From Streptomyces sp. Tu 3180 (GTDB lineage Bacteria > Actinomycetota > Actinomycetes > Streptomycetales > Streptomycetaceae): a stretch of DNA of 64,000 nt. The translations under genes and the position numbers were made by a program. The DNA is taken from NCBI RefSeq assembly GCF_009852415.1, contig NZ_WOXS01000002.1, forward strand, positions 1,572,501 to 1,636,500. The letters run 5' to 3'. The notes under the pieces are model-generated. The model saw nothing but the letters and a program-made list of their open reading frames with translations, was not told the origin of the DNA and did not search any database. Below are positions 49,205-57,035 of this stretch, piece by piece; within the stretch, counting starts at the first letter, position 1, and every line of letters begins with the position of its first letter.

Positions 49205-49230
49205 TGTCACATCTGTCGACAGACGTGACA
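49205..49230. promoter_or_regulatory. 26-bp near-perfect palindrome upstream of rbpA
   Basis: Thirteen-base half-sites pair at 12 of 13 positions around a TCGA centre (half TGTCACATCTGTC). It lies 83 nt after the MFS stop and about 170 nt before the rbpA start. It may be a terminator for the MFS gene or an operator for an rbpA promoter; no T tract follows. Confidence 0.45.
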
Positions 49231-49312
49231 AACCGGGCGTCGGTGGGTACTGCACTGGTTGACAAGGCTGCGGCTACGACGGCGACGCATGACCCGGAAC
49301 GGGACTCGGAAC

Positions 49313-49340
49313 GGGAATCTTTACCGCCGACCGGACGTTG
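49313..49340 (+). promoter_or_regulatory. Sigma-R-type promoter of rbpA
   Basis: GGGAAT (49313-49318) and GTTG (49337-49340) are separated by exactly 18 nt, the consensus for the thiol-stress sigma factor SigR in Streptomyces. rbpA is a known SigR target in S. coelicolor, which supports the call. Predicted start is about 60 nt upstream of ATG 49401. Confidence 0.8.
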
Positions 49341-49400
49341 ACCGGATGACGACGACAGCGACACCTGTCCTGTGGGCGACCAGCCCGGGAGGCACGATTC

Positions 49401-49775
49401 ATGAGTGAGCGAGCTCTTCGCGGCACGCGCCTCGTGGTGACCAGCTACGAGACGGACCGCGGCATCGACCTGGCCCCGCGCCAGGCCGTGGAGTACGCAT
49501 GCGAGAAGGGGCACCGCTTCGAGATGCCCTTCTCGGTCGAGGCGGAGATCCCGCCGGAGTGGGAGTGCAAGGTCTGCGGTGCCCAGGCACTCCTGGTGGA
49601 CGGCGACGGTCCGGAGGAGAAGAAGGCCAAGCCCGCGCGTACGCACTGGGACATGCTGATGGAGCGGCGCACCCGAGAGGAGCTCGAAGAGGTCCTCGAG
49701 GAGCGTCTGGCCGTTCTGCGGTCCGGTGCGATGAACATCGCGGTTCACCCCCGGGACAGCCGCAAGTCGGCTTGA
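49401..49775 (+). CDS. rbpA: RNA polymerase-binding protein RbpA
   Basis: Actinobacterial transcription activator that binds RNA polymerase together with the principal sigma factor and stabilises open complexes. The 124-residue protein has the zinc-binding core (Cys34, His38, Cys56, Cys59 in YACEKGH and EWECKVCG), the basic linker KKAKPARTHWDML, and the C-terminal sigma-interaction helix RRTREELEEVLEERL. All family residues are present. Transcription from a SigR-type promoter couples it to disulfide stress. It stands alone, with a long hairpin after it. Confidence 0.96.
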   Translation: MSERALRGTRLVVTSYETDRGIDLAPRQAVEYACEKGHRFEMPFSVEAEIPPEWECKVCGAQALLVDGDGPEEKKAKPARTHWDMLMERRTREELEEVLEERLAVLRSGAMNIAVHPRDSRKSA

Positions 49776-49813
49776 TCCCGACAGGGCTCGGGCGCCATCA
49801 CAGCGCACACCGG

Positions 49814-49862
49814 CACAGGACCGCGGGCGCCGTACTCTCCGTACGGCGCCCGCGGTCCTGTG
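49814..49862. terminator. Perfect 22-bp hairpin terminator after rbpA
   Basis: Arms 49814-49835 and 49841-49862 are perfectly complementary with a 5-nt TCTCC loop, between the convergent rbpA and fxsA genes. Very stable bidirectional terminator candidate. Confidence 0.8.
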
Positions 49863-49884
49863 TCCGCCCGTCGCTCGAGCGCCC

Positions 49885-50466
49885 TCAGCGCGGCAGGGGC
49901 GGGCGCGGCCCCTGTGAGGCGTCCTCCGGCGCGTGTCCCGGCTCGTCCCGGACGACCTCGCCCTGGACGACCTTGCCGTCGGGCCGGTGGATGCGGGCCT
50001 GCTGGAAGGCCTCGCCCACAGAACCCCGCGCCGCCTCGCGCAGCTTGCGCTCGAAGGTGCGCTCGGCACGGCGGCTCACGGCCTTCTGGACCGGCGGCAC
50101 CAGCAGGAGCAGTCCCAGCGCGTCCGAGACGGGCCCCGGGAGGATCAGCAGCAGGCCGCCCAGCACCGTCAGGCCGTTGCCCTCGCTGTTCGGCCGGGAC
50201 GCGGGCGTCGTCCCGCTCTGCTGCTGCTGCAGCGTCTCGCTGAGGTTGCGGAAGGCCCGCCGGCCGGCCCGCTTGACGACGGCCGAGCCGAGGACCAGGC
50301 CGGCCACCAGGAGCAGGAGGACGACCAGCCCGTTCGACGCCCCGGCGACCAGCGTGAGCAGCCAGATCTCCAGCACGAGCCACGCGGCGACGCCCAGCGG
50401 CAGGAACGTGCGCAGCCGGGAGCGCCGGGGCCGGACGGGATACGGGGTCTGAGCGCCAGTCGTCAT
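49885..50466 (-). CDS. fxsA: FxsA family membrane protein
   Basis: 193-residue FxsA-like protein with hydrophobic segments near 20-42 and 42-62 and a third at about 98-122 (LTVLGGLLLILPGPVSDALG, the family signature). A charged C-terminal tail follows. E. coli FxsA modulates phage F exclusion; the general role is unknown. The upstream gene on the same strand is ppm1, 115 nt away. Start ATG 50466. Confidence 0.9.
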   Translation of the reverse strand: MTTGAQTPYPVRPRRSRLRTFLPLGVAAWLVLEIWLLTLVAGASNGLVVLLLLVAGLVLGSAVVKRAGRRAFRNLSETLQQQQSGTTPASRPNSEGNGLTVLGGLLLILPGPVSDALGLLLLVPPVQKAVSRRAERTFERKLREAARGSVGEAFQQARIHRPDGKVVQGEVVRDEPGHAPEDASQGPRPPLPR

Positions 50467-50581
50467 GCACCCAGTGTGCCTGGGCCCGGCTCAGCGCGGG
50501 ATAAGCGGGGCGGGGGACGACCGGGCGCTTCGCGCCGGCACGCCGTGCCGCGCGGGCGTCCGGTGTGCCGCGGTCGTGCGC

Positions 50582-51388
50582 CTACGGCCTGGGGCCCTTG
50601 TCGTCACCGCGCCCCAGCACCTTGCCGACCCGCTCCCCCACGCCCCACGCCGTGACCCGCCACAGCGCCTCGACGAGGATGTCGCGGCTCATCTTGGAGT
50701 CGCCGAGTTCGCGCTCGACGAAGGTGATGGGCACCTCGACGACGTGGTAGCCGGCCCTGACCGCGCGGCGGGCGAGGTCGACCTGGAAGCAGTAGCCCTG
50801 GGAGGCCACGTCGTCGAGGCCGAGGCCCTCCAGGGTCTCGCGGCGGAAGGCGCGGAATCCGCCGGTGATGTCGCGCAGCGGCAGGTCGAGCGCCATGCGC
50901 GAGTAGAGGCTGCCCCCGCGCGAGATGAACTCACGGGACTTCGGCCAGTTCACCACCCGGCCGCCCGGCACCCAGCGCGAACCGAGCACCAGGTCGGCGC
51001 CCTTGAGGGCGGTCAGCAGGCGGGGCAGTTCCTCGGGCTGGTGGGAGCCGTCGGCGTCCATCTCGATCAGCACGCCGTAGCCGTGCTCCATCCCCCAGCG
51101 GAAGCCCGCGAGGTAGGCGGCGCCCAGGCCCTCCTTGCCCCTGCGGTGCAGCACCTGGACCCGGTCGTCCTCGGCGGCGAGCTCGTCGGCCAGCTTGCCG
51201 GTGCCGTCGGGGCTGTTGTCGTCGGCCACGAGGACGTGCGCCTCGGGAACGGCCCTGCGCACCCGGCCGACGATCGCCTTGATGTTCTCCGCCTCGTTGT
51301 AGGTCGGGATGATCACCAAAGCCGTGCCGAGCGGGCCGAAGCTCCTCCCCTGGGCTCCTGCCGCGAGGGTCCCGTCGCCGTCGTTCAC
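50582..51388 (-). CDS. ppm1: Polyprenol monophosphomannose synthase
   Basis: GT2 transferase moving mannose from GDP-mannose to polyprenyl phosphate, supplying the donor for protein O-mannosylation and lipoglycans. The 268-residue protein has VIIPTYNEAENI (nucleotide site, residues 25-36), VLIEMDADGSHQPEEL (catalytic DxD-type motif), and DITGGFRAFRRE. It is the synthase alone, without the acyltransferase half fused in some mycobacteria. S. coelicolor Ppm1 is needed for phage phiC31 receptor glycosylation. GTG/ATG usage gives start 51388. Confidence 0.92.
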   Translation of the reverse strand: MNDGDGTLAAGAQGRSFGPLGTALVIIPTYNEAENIKAIVGRVRRAVPEAHVLVADDNSPDGTGKLADELAAEDDRVQVLHRRGKEGLGAAYLAGFRWGMEHGYGVLIEMDADGSHQPEELPRLLTALKGADLVLGSRWVPGGRVVNWPKSREFISRGGSLYSRMALDLPLRDITGGFRAFRRETLEGLGLDDVASQGYCFQVDLARRAVRAGYHVVEVPITFVERELGDSKMSRDILVEALWRVTAWGVGERVGKVLGRGDDKGPRP

Positions 51389-51734
51389 TGCTGCCCCTTC
51401 ATCTCCTGTGCGCAGGATCCCACCATAGTGGTCACGGCCTGTGCCGACGTGACAGGACGTTCGTATGGTGGTGTCGTTTGCCGAAGATCGGGCAGGAGCG
51501 GACCCCCGGCGTGCGGGACGGGACGGGGCGGCGTACGGCGGCGGAGGCGCCCGGCGCCCCTCGGGCCGGCCCCGGCCCGCCGGCTGCGGGCCGGCCGAGG
51601 CCGTTGTCCACCGAGCGCCCGGGCCCCGCCCGGGTCACACCTCCCCCACCGGCCGGAACGTCCCCCCGGCGCGTCGCCGACGCCGAGCCCGGCTCCCGGT
51701 GGCGGCGCCCCGTCCCTCGCGCCGCCCGCTCGGA
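51389..51734. other. GC-rich intergenic region
   Basis: 346 bases between ppm1 and the amidohydrolase, both leftward. Several GGCC-rich partial inverted repeats lie around 51565-51605 and may terminate the amidohydrolase transcript. CCACCATAGTGG-like symmetry near 51421 is close to the ppm1 start. No gene is supported. Confidence 0.4.
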
Positions 51735-53339
51735 TCACTCACCCGGCCGTACGAAGACCGTGCGTCCGCCGACCACGGTGCGCAGGCACACCGGCAGGTC
51801 GCGCCCCGGGGTGAGGTCGGGCAGGCCGGGGGTGCCGGAGCGGGGGTCGGTGGACCAGCGCGCCACCCGGTCGTCCGGGGCCTGGACGACGAGCTCTCCG
51901 GTGCGCCAGACGGCGTAGTCGGCGGGCGCTCCCGGCACCAGGACGCCCGCGTCGTCGCGCCCGACGGCCCGCCAGCCGCCGCGCGTGTGCGCGGTGAACG
52001 CGGCGCGCACGGAGACCCGGTGCTCCGGCGTGCGGTGGAAGGCGGCGGCCCGGACCGTGCCCCAGGGGTCCAGGGGCGTGACCGGGCTGTCGGACCCGAA
52101 GGCGAGCGGGACGCCGGCGCGCAGCAGCGCGGCGAACGGATTCAGGGTGCGGGCGCGCTCCGGGCCCAGGCGCCGGGCGTACATGCCGTCCTCGCCGCCC
52201 CACAGGGCGTCGAAGGCGGGCTGGACGGAGGCGGTCAGGCCGAGTTCGGCGAAGGCGGCGACGGTCTCGGGGGTGAGCATCTCGGCGTGCTCGACACGGT
52301 GGCGGGCGGCGCGCACGCGGGCGAGGCCGAGCTTGTCGGCGGCGGCCCGCATGCCGTCGACGACGGTGCTCACCGCGGCGTCGCCGATGGCGTGGAAGCC
52401 CGCCTGGAGACCCGCCTCGGTGCAGGCGACGACATGGGCGGCGACGGCGGCCGCCTCCAGGTGGGCGGTTCCGGTGTGGCCGGCGTCGGCGTACGGCTCG
52501 TGCAGGCAGGCGGTGTGCGAGCCGAGGGCGCCGTCGGCGAACAGGTCCCCCGCGGCGCCGACCGCACCCAGCTCCCGGGCCTTGGCCACGTCCTGTTCGG
52601 CCCAGTAGCCGACGACACGGGGGCCGCTCTCCTCGGCGGCGAGCCGCAGCAGGCCGGTGAAGTCGTCCTCGGAGGAGATCTCCGGGCCGCCGCACTCGTG
52701 GACCGTGCCGATGCCGAGCGAGGCGGCGTGGGCCAGGGCGGCGCGCTGCGCCTCGGTGCGCTGGGCCGGTGTGACGGCGCCGAGGGCGGCGGCGCGCACC
52801 GCGTGGTGGGCGTCCCCGGTGAGCGGGCGGTCCTCGCGCGCGGCCCCGCCCGGGACGAGGTCGAGCAGCGCGGTGGTGACGACCGCGGAATGGACGTCGA
52901 TCCGGCTCAGGTAGAGGGGACGGCCGCCGGTGGCCTCGTCGAGTTCGGCGCGGGTCGGGGGCCGGCCGCCGGGCCAGCGGGCGGCGTCCCAGCCGTGGCC
53001 GAGCAGCACCCGGTCGTCCGGGCGGGCGGCGGCGAACTCCCGTACGCGGACCAGCGCGGCCTCCAGCGAGGGTGCGCCGGACAGGTCGAGGCCGGTGAGG
53101 GCGAGACCCGTGGCCGTGGTGTGGACGTGCGCGTCCGTGAACGCCGGGGTGACCAGCGCCCCGTCGAGGTCGATCACCTCGTCGACGCCGTCCGCGAAGG
53201 CGTCGGCGGCGCCCTCGGAGCCGACCCAGGCGACCTGGCCGCGCTCGACGACCATCGCGGTCGCGAAGGGATCGGCGGGGCTGTGGACCTCTCCGCGGCG
53301 GAGCAGGACGGTGTGCGGCGGGGCGGTGCGTTCACTCAT
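51735..53339 (-). CDS. Amidohydrolase family protein (YtcJ-like)
   Basis: 534-residue metal-dependent hydrolase of the amidohydrolase superfamily. The barrel's first metal site is FTDAHVHTTATG (HxH near residue 68). Further motifs: LLGHGWDAARWPGG, ADGALGSHTACLHEPY, QAGFHAIGDAAV and RHRVEHAEMLT, and the late FGSDSPVTPLDPWG, all typical of YtcJ/LAF3-type enzymes. Substrate unknown (amide, imide or formamide). No signal peptide. Confidence 0.88.
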   Translation of the reverse strand: MSERTAPPHTVLLRRGEVHSPADPFATAMVVERGQVAWVGSEGAADAFADGVDEVIDLDGALVTPAFTDAHVHTTATGLALTGLDLSGAPSLEAALVRVREFAAARPDDRVLLGHGWDAARWPGGRPPTRAELDEATGGRPLYLSRIDVHSAVVTTALLDLVPGGAAREDRPLTGDAHHAVRAAALGAVTPAQRTEAQRAALAHAASLGIGTVHECGGPEISSEDDFTGLLRLAAEESGPRVVGYWAEQDVAKARELGAVGAAGDLFADGALGSHTACLHEPYADAGHTGTAHLEAAAVAAHVVACTEAGLQAGFHAIGDAAVSTVVDGMRAAADKLGLARVRAARHRVEHAEMLTPETVAAFAELGLTASVQPAFDALWGGEDGMYARRLGPERARTLNPFAALLRAGVPLAFGSDSPVTPLDPWGTVRAAAFHRTPEHRVSVRAAFTAHTRGGWRAVGRDDAGVLVPGAPADYAVWRTGELVVQAPDDRVARWSTDPRSGTPGLPDLTPGRDLPVCLRTVVGGRTVFVRPGE

Positions 53340-53535
53340 GCCCCACAGTCTCGCGCGTCGGACCGGCCGAGCCGCACGCAGGTCCGGCTCGCCGCGTCCG
53401 CCCGGCGCGGGCCCGGATCGCCGTCAGGTCCCCGGCCCCGGTCCGGCCGGCGCGGCAAGGACCGCCCGCGACGCACGGCCGCCGCTCGGGTCCGCCGCCC
53501 GCGGGGCGGTCGCCCGCGGGTCCGCCGGGGCCGCC

Positions 53536-53976
53536 TCAGATGCGCGGCGGCCGGGCCTCGTACGGCGTGGACAGGACGACCGTCGTCCGGGTCGACACGC
53601 CCGCCAGCGAGCGCACGCGCGCGAGGAGTTCCTCCAGTTCGTGCGGTGTGGACACGCGCACCTTGAGGATGTAGTTCTCGTCGCCCGCGACGCTGTGGCA
53701 GGCCTCGATCTCGGGAACTCCGGCGAGGCGGTCCGCGATGTCGTCGGGGGCGCTGGGGTCGAACGGTTTGACCGAGATGAAGGCGGTCATGGGCAGGCCG
53801 ACGGCCTCCGGATCGACGACCGCGGCATAGCCGCGGATGACGCCACGTTGTTCCAGCCGGCGCACCCGCTGGTGCACGGCCGACGTGGACAGGCCCGTGG
53901 CCTTGCCCAGGTCTGTGTAGCTCATCCGCCCGTCCTTGACGAGCAGCTGCACGATCTGTCGGTCCAGCTCCTCCAT
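53536..53976 (-). CDS. Lrp/AsnC-family transcriptional regulator
   Basis: 146 residues from ATG 53976 (MEELDRQIVQLLVKDG). N-terminal HTH (YTDLGKATGLSTSAVHQRVRRL) and C-terminal RAM domain (about 65-140; ISVKPFDPSAPDDIADRLAG). It probably senses an amino acid and forms dimers or octamers. The frame continues upstream to 54219, but family members start near MEELD. Upstream is a divergent small gene, and downstream an amidohydrolase on the same strand. Confidence 0.9.
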   Translation of the reverse strand: MEELDRQIVQLLVKDGRMSYTDLGKATGLSTSAVHQRVRRLEQRGVIRGYAAVVDPEAVGLPMTAFISVKPFDPSAPDDIADRLAGVPEIEACHSVAGDENYILKVRVSTPHELEELLARVRSLAGVSTRTTVVLSTPYEARPPRI

Positions 53977-54245
53977 GGCGCTAGAACCTACAGTGCGCTT
54001 GATCTCCGCGGATACCTGAGCGGCCCGGGTCATGCCCGGTTCGTGATGCGCGGCGGCCCGCCGCGAGCGGCCGGAGGGGACAAAACCGCCGCACGGGGCA
54101 CCTGCGAGCGGCATGTGACGAACACCACACCCCTTGCCCGGTCTCCGTGATGTTCTCGTGATTACCCCCCGGAGCCGGGGGGAAGTGCTTGCTGTGGTCG
54201 AGGCCGCAGCGCCTTTCACGGCCCAGCCCGAGGGGGAGAAAACCC

Positions 54246-54680
54246 ATGCAGAGTCTCAAGCGCCTTGGTCGCACCACGTCCAAGCGGCAGCAGCCGGTCG
54301 TCGAGCCCGAGCCGGAGTGCGTCGAACCCGACGCACTCGACGACGAACTCGACGCCTACGACACCTTCGAGATGTACCGGGTGGTGTGCCCCGACTGCGC
54401 ACAGCCCATCGCCCTGCTGGCGGACGAGGAGGTCCTGCCGGAGCACGCGCTGTGCGCTTCGCCGTGGAACCCGTTCGGACTCACGGTCTGCGCCGGCACC
54501 GGCCGCCGTGCCTCCGAGGCGCGGCCGGCGGACGAGTCCTTCGCGCCCCAGGAGCAGGACACCGCCCTGCTGCTGACGCTGCCTCAGGGACTCGACTGGC
54601 GCACCCAGCCCTTCTCGCACGTCGGCGGTCCGGGCTCGCGGCCGATCAGGGTGCCGTCGATGCGGCGCCACGCCGCCTGA
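54246..54680 (+). CDS. Hypothetical protein with CxxC pair
   Basis: 144-residue soluble protein of unknown family. ATG 54246 has a GAGGGGGAGAAAA site. The N terminus is basic and then strongly acidic (CVEPDALDDELDAYDTFEMY). A VVCPDCAQPIALLADEEVLPE segment contains CxxC and is followed by two further Cys (HALCAS, TVCAGTG), consistent with a small zinc ribbon. The last third is Pro/Gly/Arg-rich. Appears conserved in Streptomyces to my recollection. Confidence 0.7.
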   Translation: MQSLKRLGRTTSKRQQPVVEPEPECVEPDALDDELDAYDTFEMYRVVCPDCAQPIALLADEEVLPEHALCASPWNPFGLTVCAGTGRRASEARPADESFAPQEQDTALLLTLPQGLDWRTQPFSHVGGPGSRPIRVPSMRRHAA

Positions 54681-54876
54681 GCGCGCGCCGCAGCGGGGCG
54701 GTGCGATCCCGCCGCCCCGTCCACCGCGCGCACCCGCGACGCGTCCGCCGGTGACGGGACGCGCCGGGGGACGTCCGGTTCACGGTCGCCGTCGGTCCGC
54801 CGTACGGGGCGGCCGCGAACGCACGCCCTATTCCGGCGGCCGGTGACCCGCCCGGCCGCTCCCGCGTTGCCCGGGC

Positions 54877-55122
54877 ATGACGGCCCCCACGTACTCGACG
54901 ACCGGGCGTCAACCCGGTGTCTTCGTGCCGCCGCCCGCGGAGGCGGCCCCGCCACCCCGGGTTCCGGATCCGCCCATCTACCGCGACCTGATGCGGTCCT
55001 GGGCGGACCGGGGCCGCACCCTGCCCGGGAGGCACGACCCGGAGTGGACGCGGCTCGCGGCGCCCTGGCGGGGACTCGACCGGTTCAGCGCGACTCCGGC
55101 CCCGCGAGGTGGCGGGCGATGA
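54877..55122 (+). CDS. Small proline-rich hypothetical protein (81 residues)
   Basis: 81 residues: Pro/Ala-rich N terminus (VFVPPPAEAAPPPRVPDPP) followed by a compact IYRDLMRSWADRGRTLPGRHDPEWTRLAAPW segment that looks conserved in streptomycete small proteins. No membrane segment. The 3' end overlaps the convergent acyl-CoA dehydrogenase by 38 nt. I accept it as real for that composition but cannot name it. Confidence 0.6.
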   Translation: MTAPTYSTTGRQPGVFVPPPAEAAPPPRVPDPPIYRDLMRSWADRGRTLPGRHDPEWTRLAAPWRGLDRFSATPAPRGGGR

Positions 55123-56257
55123 CCATGCGCTGGATCTGGTTCGTGCCCTCGACGATCTGCAGGACCTTGGCCTCGCGCATGTAGCGCTCGGCCGGGAAGT
55201 CCGCGGTGTAGCCGTAGCCGCCGAGGATCTGGACGGCGTCGGTGGTGACCCGCATCGCCGTGTCGGTGCAGTGCAGCTTGGCCATGGCCGCCTGCTTGGC
55301 GAACGGCCGCCCCGCGTCGCGCAGCCGGGCCGCCGCGAGGTACAGCGCCCGCCCCGCCTCGGTCTGCGTGGCCATGTCGGCGAGCATGAAGCGCAGCCCC
55401 TGGAAGTCGGCGATCGGCCTGCCGAACTGCCGCCGCTCGGCCGCGTATCCGAGTGCCTCGTCGAGGGCCGCCTGGGCCAGGCCGATCGCGCAGGCCGCGA
55501 TGCCGAGCCGGCCGCCGTCCAGTGCCGACAGGGCGATCGCGAAGCCCTGGCCCTCCTCACCGATGCGCCGGCTGTCGGGGACCCGGACGCCGTCGAGGTG
55601 GACCTGGGCGGTGGGCGAGCCCTTCATGCCCATCTTCTTCTCCGGCGCGGCGGCGCTCAGCCCCTCGGCGTCGCCGGGCACCAGGAAGGCGGTGATCCCG
55701 CGCGGGCCCTCCTCACCGGTGCGGGCCATGACGGTGTAGAAGTCGGCGATGCCGCCGTGCGTGATCCACGCCTTGGTGCCGGTGATCACCCAGTCGTCGC
55801 CGTCGCGCACCGCCTTGGTGCGCAGGGAGGCCGCGTCCGAGCCGGAGCCGGGCTCGGAGAGGCAGTAGGCGCCGAGCAGACCGCCGCCGAGCATCGCGGG
55901 CAGGTGCTCGGCCTGCTGCTCCTTGGCGCCGTAGGCGGCGAGCGCGTAGGAGGCCAGGGTGTGCACGCTGACGCCGAGGCCGACCGTCAGACGGGCCGCG
56001 GCGAGCTCCTCGAGCACCTGGAGGTAGACCTCGTACGGCTGGTCGCCGCCGCCGTACTCGGCGTCGTAGGGCAGGCCGAGCAGACCGGACTCGGAGAGCA
56101 GGGTGAAGAGCTCGCGCGGGAAGCGCCCGGCGTCCTCCTCCTCGGCCGCCCCGGGGGCGATCTCGCGCTGCGCGATGTCGCGGACGAGCGAGATCAGGTC
56201 CCGGGCCTCGTCCGTGGGCAGTTGTCGGTCCACCGGCTGCGGGGCGCGGTCGGGCAT
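55085..56257 (-). CDS. Acyl-CoA dehydrogenase
   Basis: 390-residue FAD-dependent acyl-CoA dehydrogenase for fatty-acid or branched-chain acyl-CoA oxidation. Family blocks: YGGGDQPYEVYLQVLEELA, YCLSEPGSGSDAASLRTKA and WITHGGIADFYTVMART (FAD/substrate), KKMGMKGSPTAQVHLDGVRVP, and the C-terminal GGYGYTADFPAERYMREAKV with the catalytic-base Glu in LQIVEGTNQIQR (near 369). ATG 56257 (MPDRAPQPVDRQLPTDE) fits family length; the longer frame to 56428 is leader. No ETF or thiolase genes adjoin. Confidence 0.93.
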   Translation of the reverse strand: MPDRAPQPVDRQLPTDEARDLISLVRDIAQREIAPGAAEEEDAGRFPRELFTLLSESGLLGLPYDAEYGGGDQPYEVYLQVLEELAAARLTVGLGVSVHTLASYALAAYGAKEQQAEHLPAMLGGGLLGAYCLSEPGSGSDAASLRTKAVRDGDDWVITGTKAWITHGGIADFYTVMARTGEEGPRGITAFLVPGDAEGLSAAAPEKKMGMKGSPTAQVHLDGVRVPDSRRIGEEGQGFAIALSALDGGRLGIAACAIGLAQAALDEALGYAAERRQFGRPIADFQGLRFMLADMATQTEAGRALYLAAARLRDAGRPFAKQAAMAKLHCTDTAMRVTTDAVQILGGYGYTADFPAERYMREAKVLQIVEGTNQIQRMVIARHLAGPESR

Positions 56258-56752
56258 GGCGACGCTCTCCTCCCTGTTCGGGCACATCGGCGGACGTGCG
56301 CCTTGGGTGGGGGGCGGCTCCGCCGGGGTCGTATCGGTGCCAGGCCGATGCTCGCACTCCCGGGTCTCGGAAGCTGTTGACCAGCGGCTGTGCGCTGTGA
56401 GTATGCCCGATCGGCGGCATCGCGTCACCAGTTAACGACCGCTTACTTCAAGAAATCGTCGCCCCCCCCGGACCGGTGCACGCCACCGCCCCACGGGTCC
56501 CGCGTTCCACCGGGCGACCGGACCCGGGCACCGGGTGTCCCAGGCGTCGCGGCGGGCGGGTCGCGGGGGCGGGTGCGGGGGGACGGGTGTGTGAGGGGGA
56601 CGGGTGCGGGGACGGCTGCGGGGATCCGTTTCCCGGCGGCGCGCAGGGCCCCGCCGGGCGCCCTCACCAGCGGTTCGCGCAGGGCCCCGCGGGGCGTCCG
56701 CGGCGCGGCAGGCCACCGCGCGGGGCAGGTCACATCGCCATGACGGTGCGGG
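56258..56752. other. Intergenic region with a 20-bp direct repeat
   Basis: 495 bases between the acyl-CoA dehydrogenase start and a small membrane gene. Two 20-bp copies of GCGCAGGGCCCCGC[C/G]GGGCG occur at 56641-56660 and 56677-56696 (19 of 20 identical). Near 56430 an AT-richer stretch (TTAAC, CATACT on the minus strand) is the likely dehydrogenase promoter. No gene of normal composition is seen. Confidence 0.45.
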
Positions 56753-56893
56753 TCACAGCAGTCCGAGCTGGGTCACGAGCATCGCGACGACCACGACGAG
56801 GGTCCATCCCATGACGTGCTCGAGGATCTCCGGGCCGTCCTCCTGGGGACCGCCGGTACGGACACGGGTGACGGTGGCTGTGTTCGCGCTCAT
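56753..56893 (-). CDS. 46-residue single-span membrane protein
   Basis: Small open frame below usual calling limits. From ATG 56893 it encodes a hydrophilic N terminus (MSANTATVTRVRTGGPQEDG), then PEILEHVMGWTLVVVVAMLV and TQLGLL. The C-terminal half is one membrane-spanning helix, the end being almost at the stop. GAGAG precedes the start. Normal streptomycete codon bias (third-position GC) and an identical-looking protein I recall from other streptomycetes support a real gene. Function unknown. Confidence 0.7.
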   Translation of the reverse strand: MSANTATVTRVRTGGPQEDGPEILEHVMGWTLVVVVAMLVTQLGLL

Positions 56894-57035
56894 GGACTCT
56901 CACTGGTCTCGGTGGTGCGGTGGGCTCCCCCCTGCGGCCCTGTCCACCTTGCCACCGTCGGCGGCCTCCGCGGACGGGACGTTGGTCACACGGCCGGCGG
57001 GCCCCGGCCTCGCGGGGCCCGCCGGCCGGGTCGGC

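Noticed and set aside
54584..55560. Minus-strand frames over 54.6-55.6 kb suggesting another gene.
   Set aside because: They are arginine-rich shadows of the small plus-strand genes and the acyl-CoA dehydrogenase.
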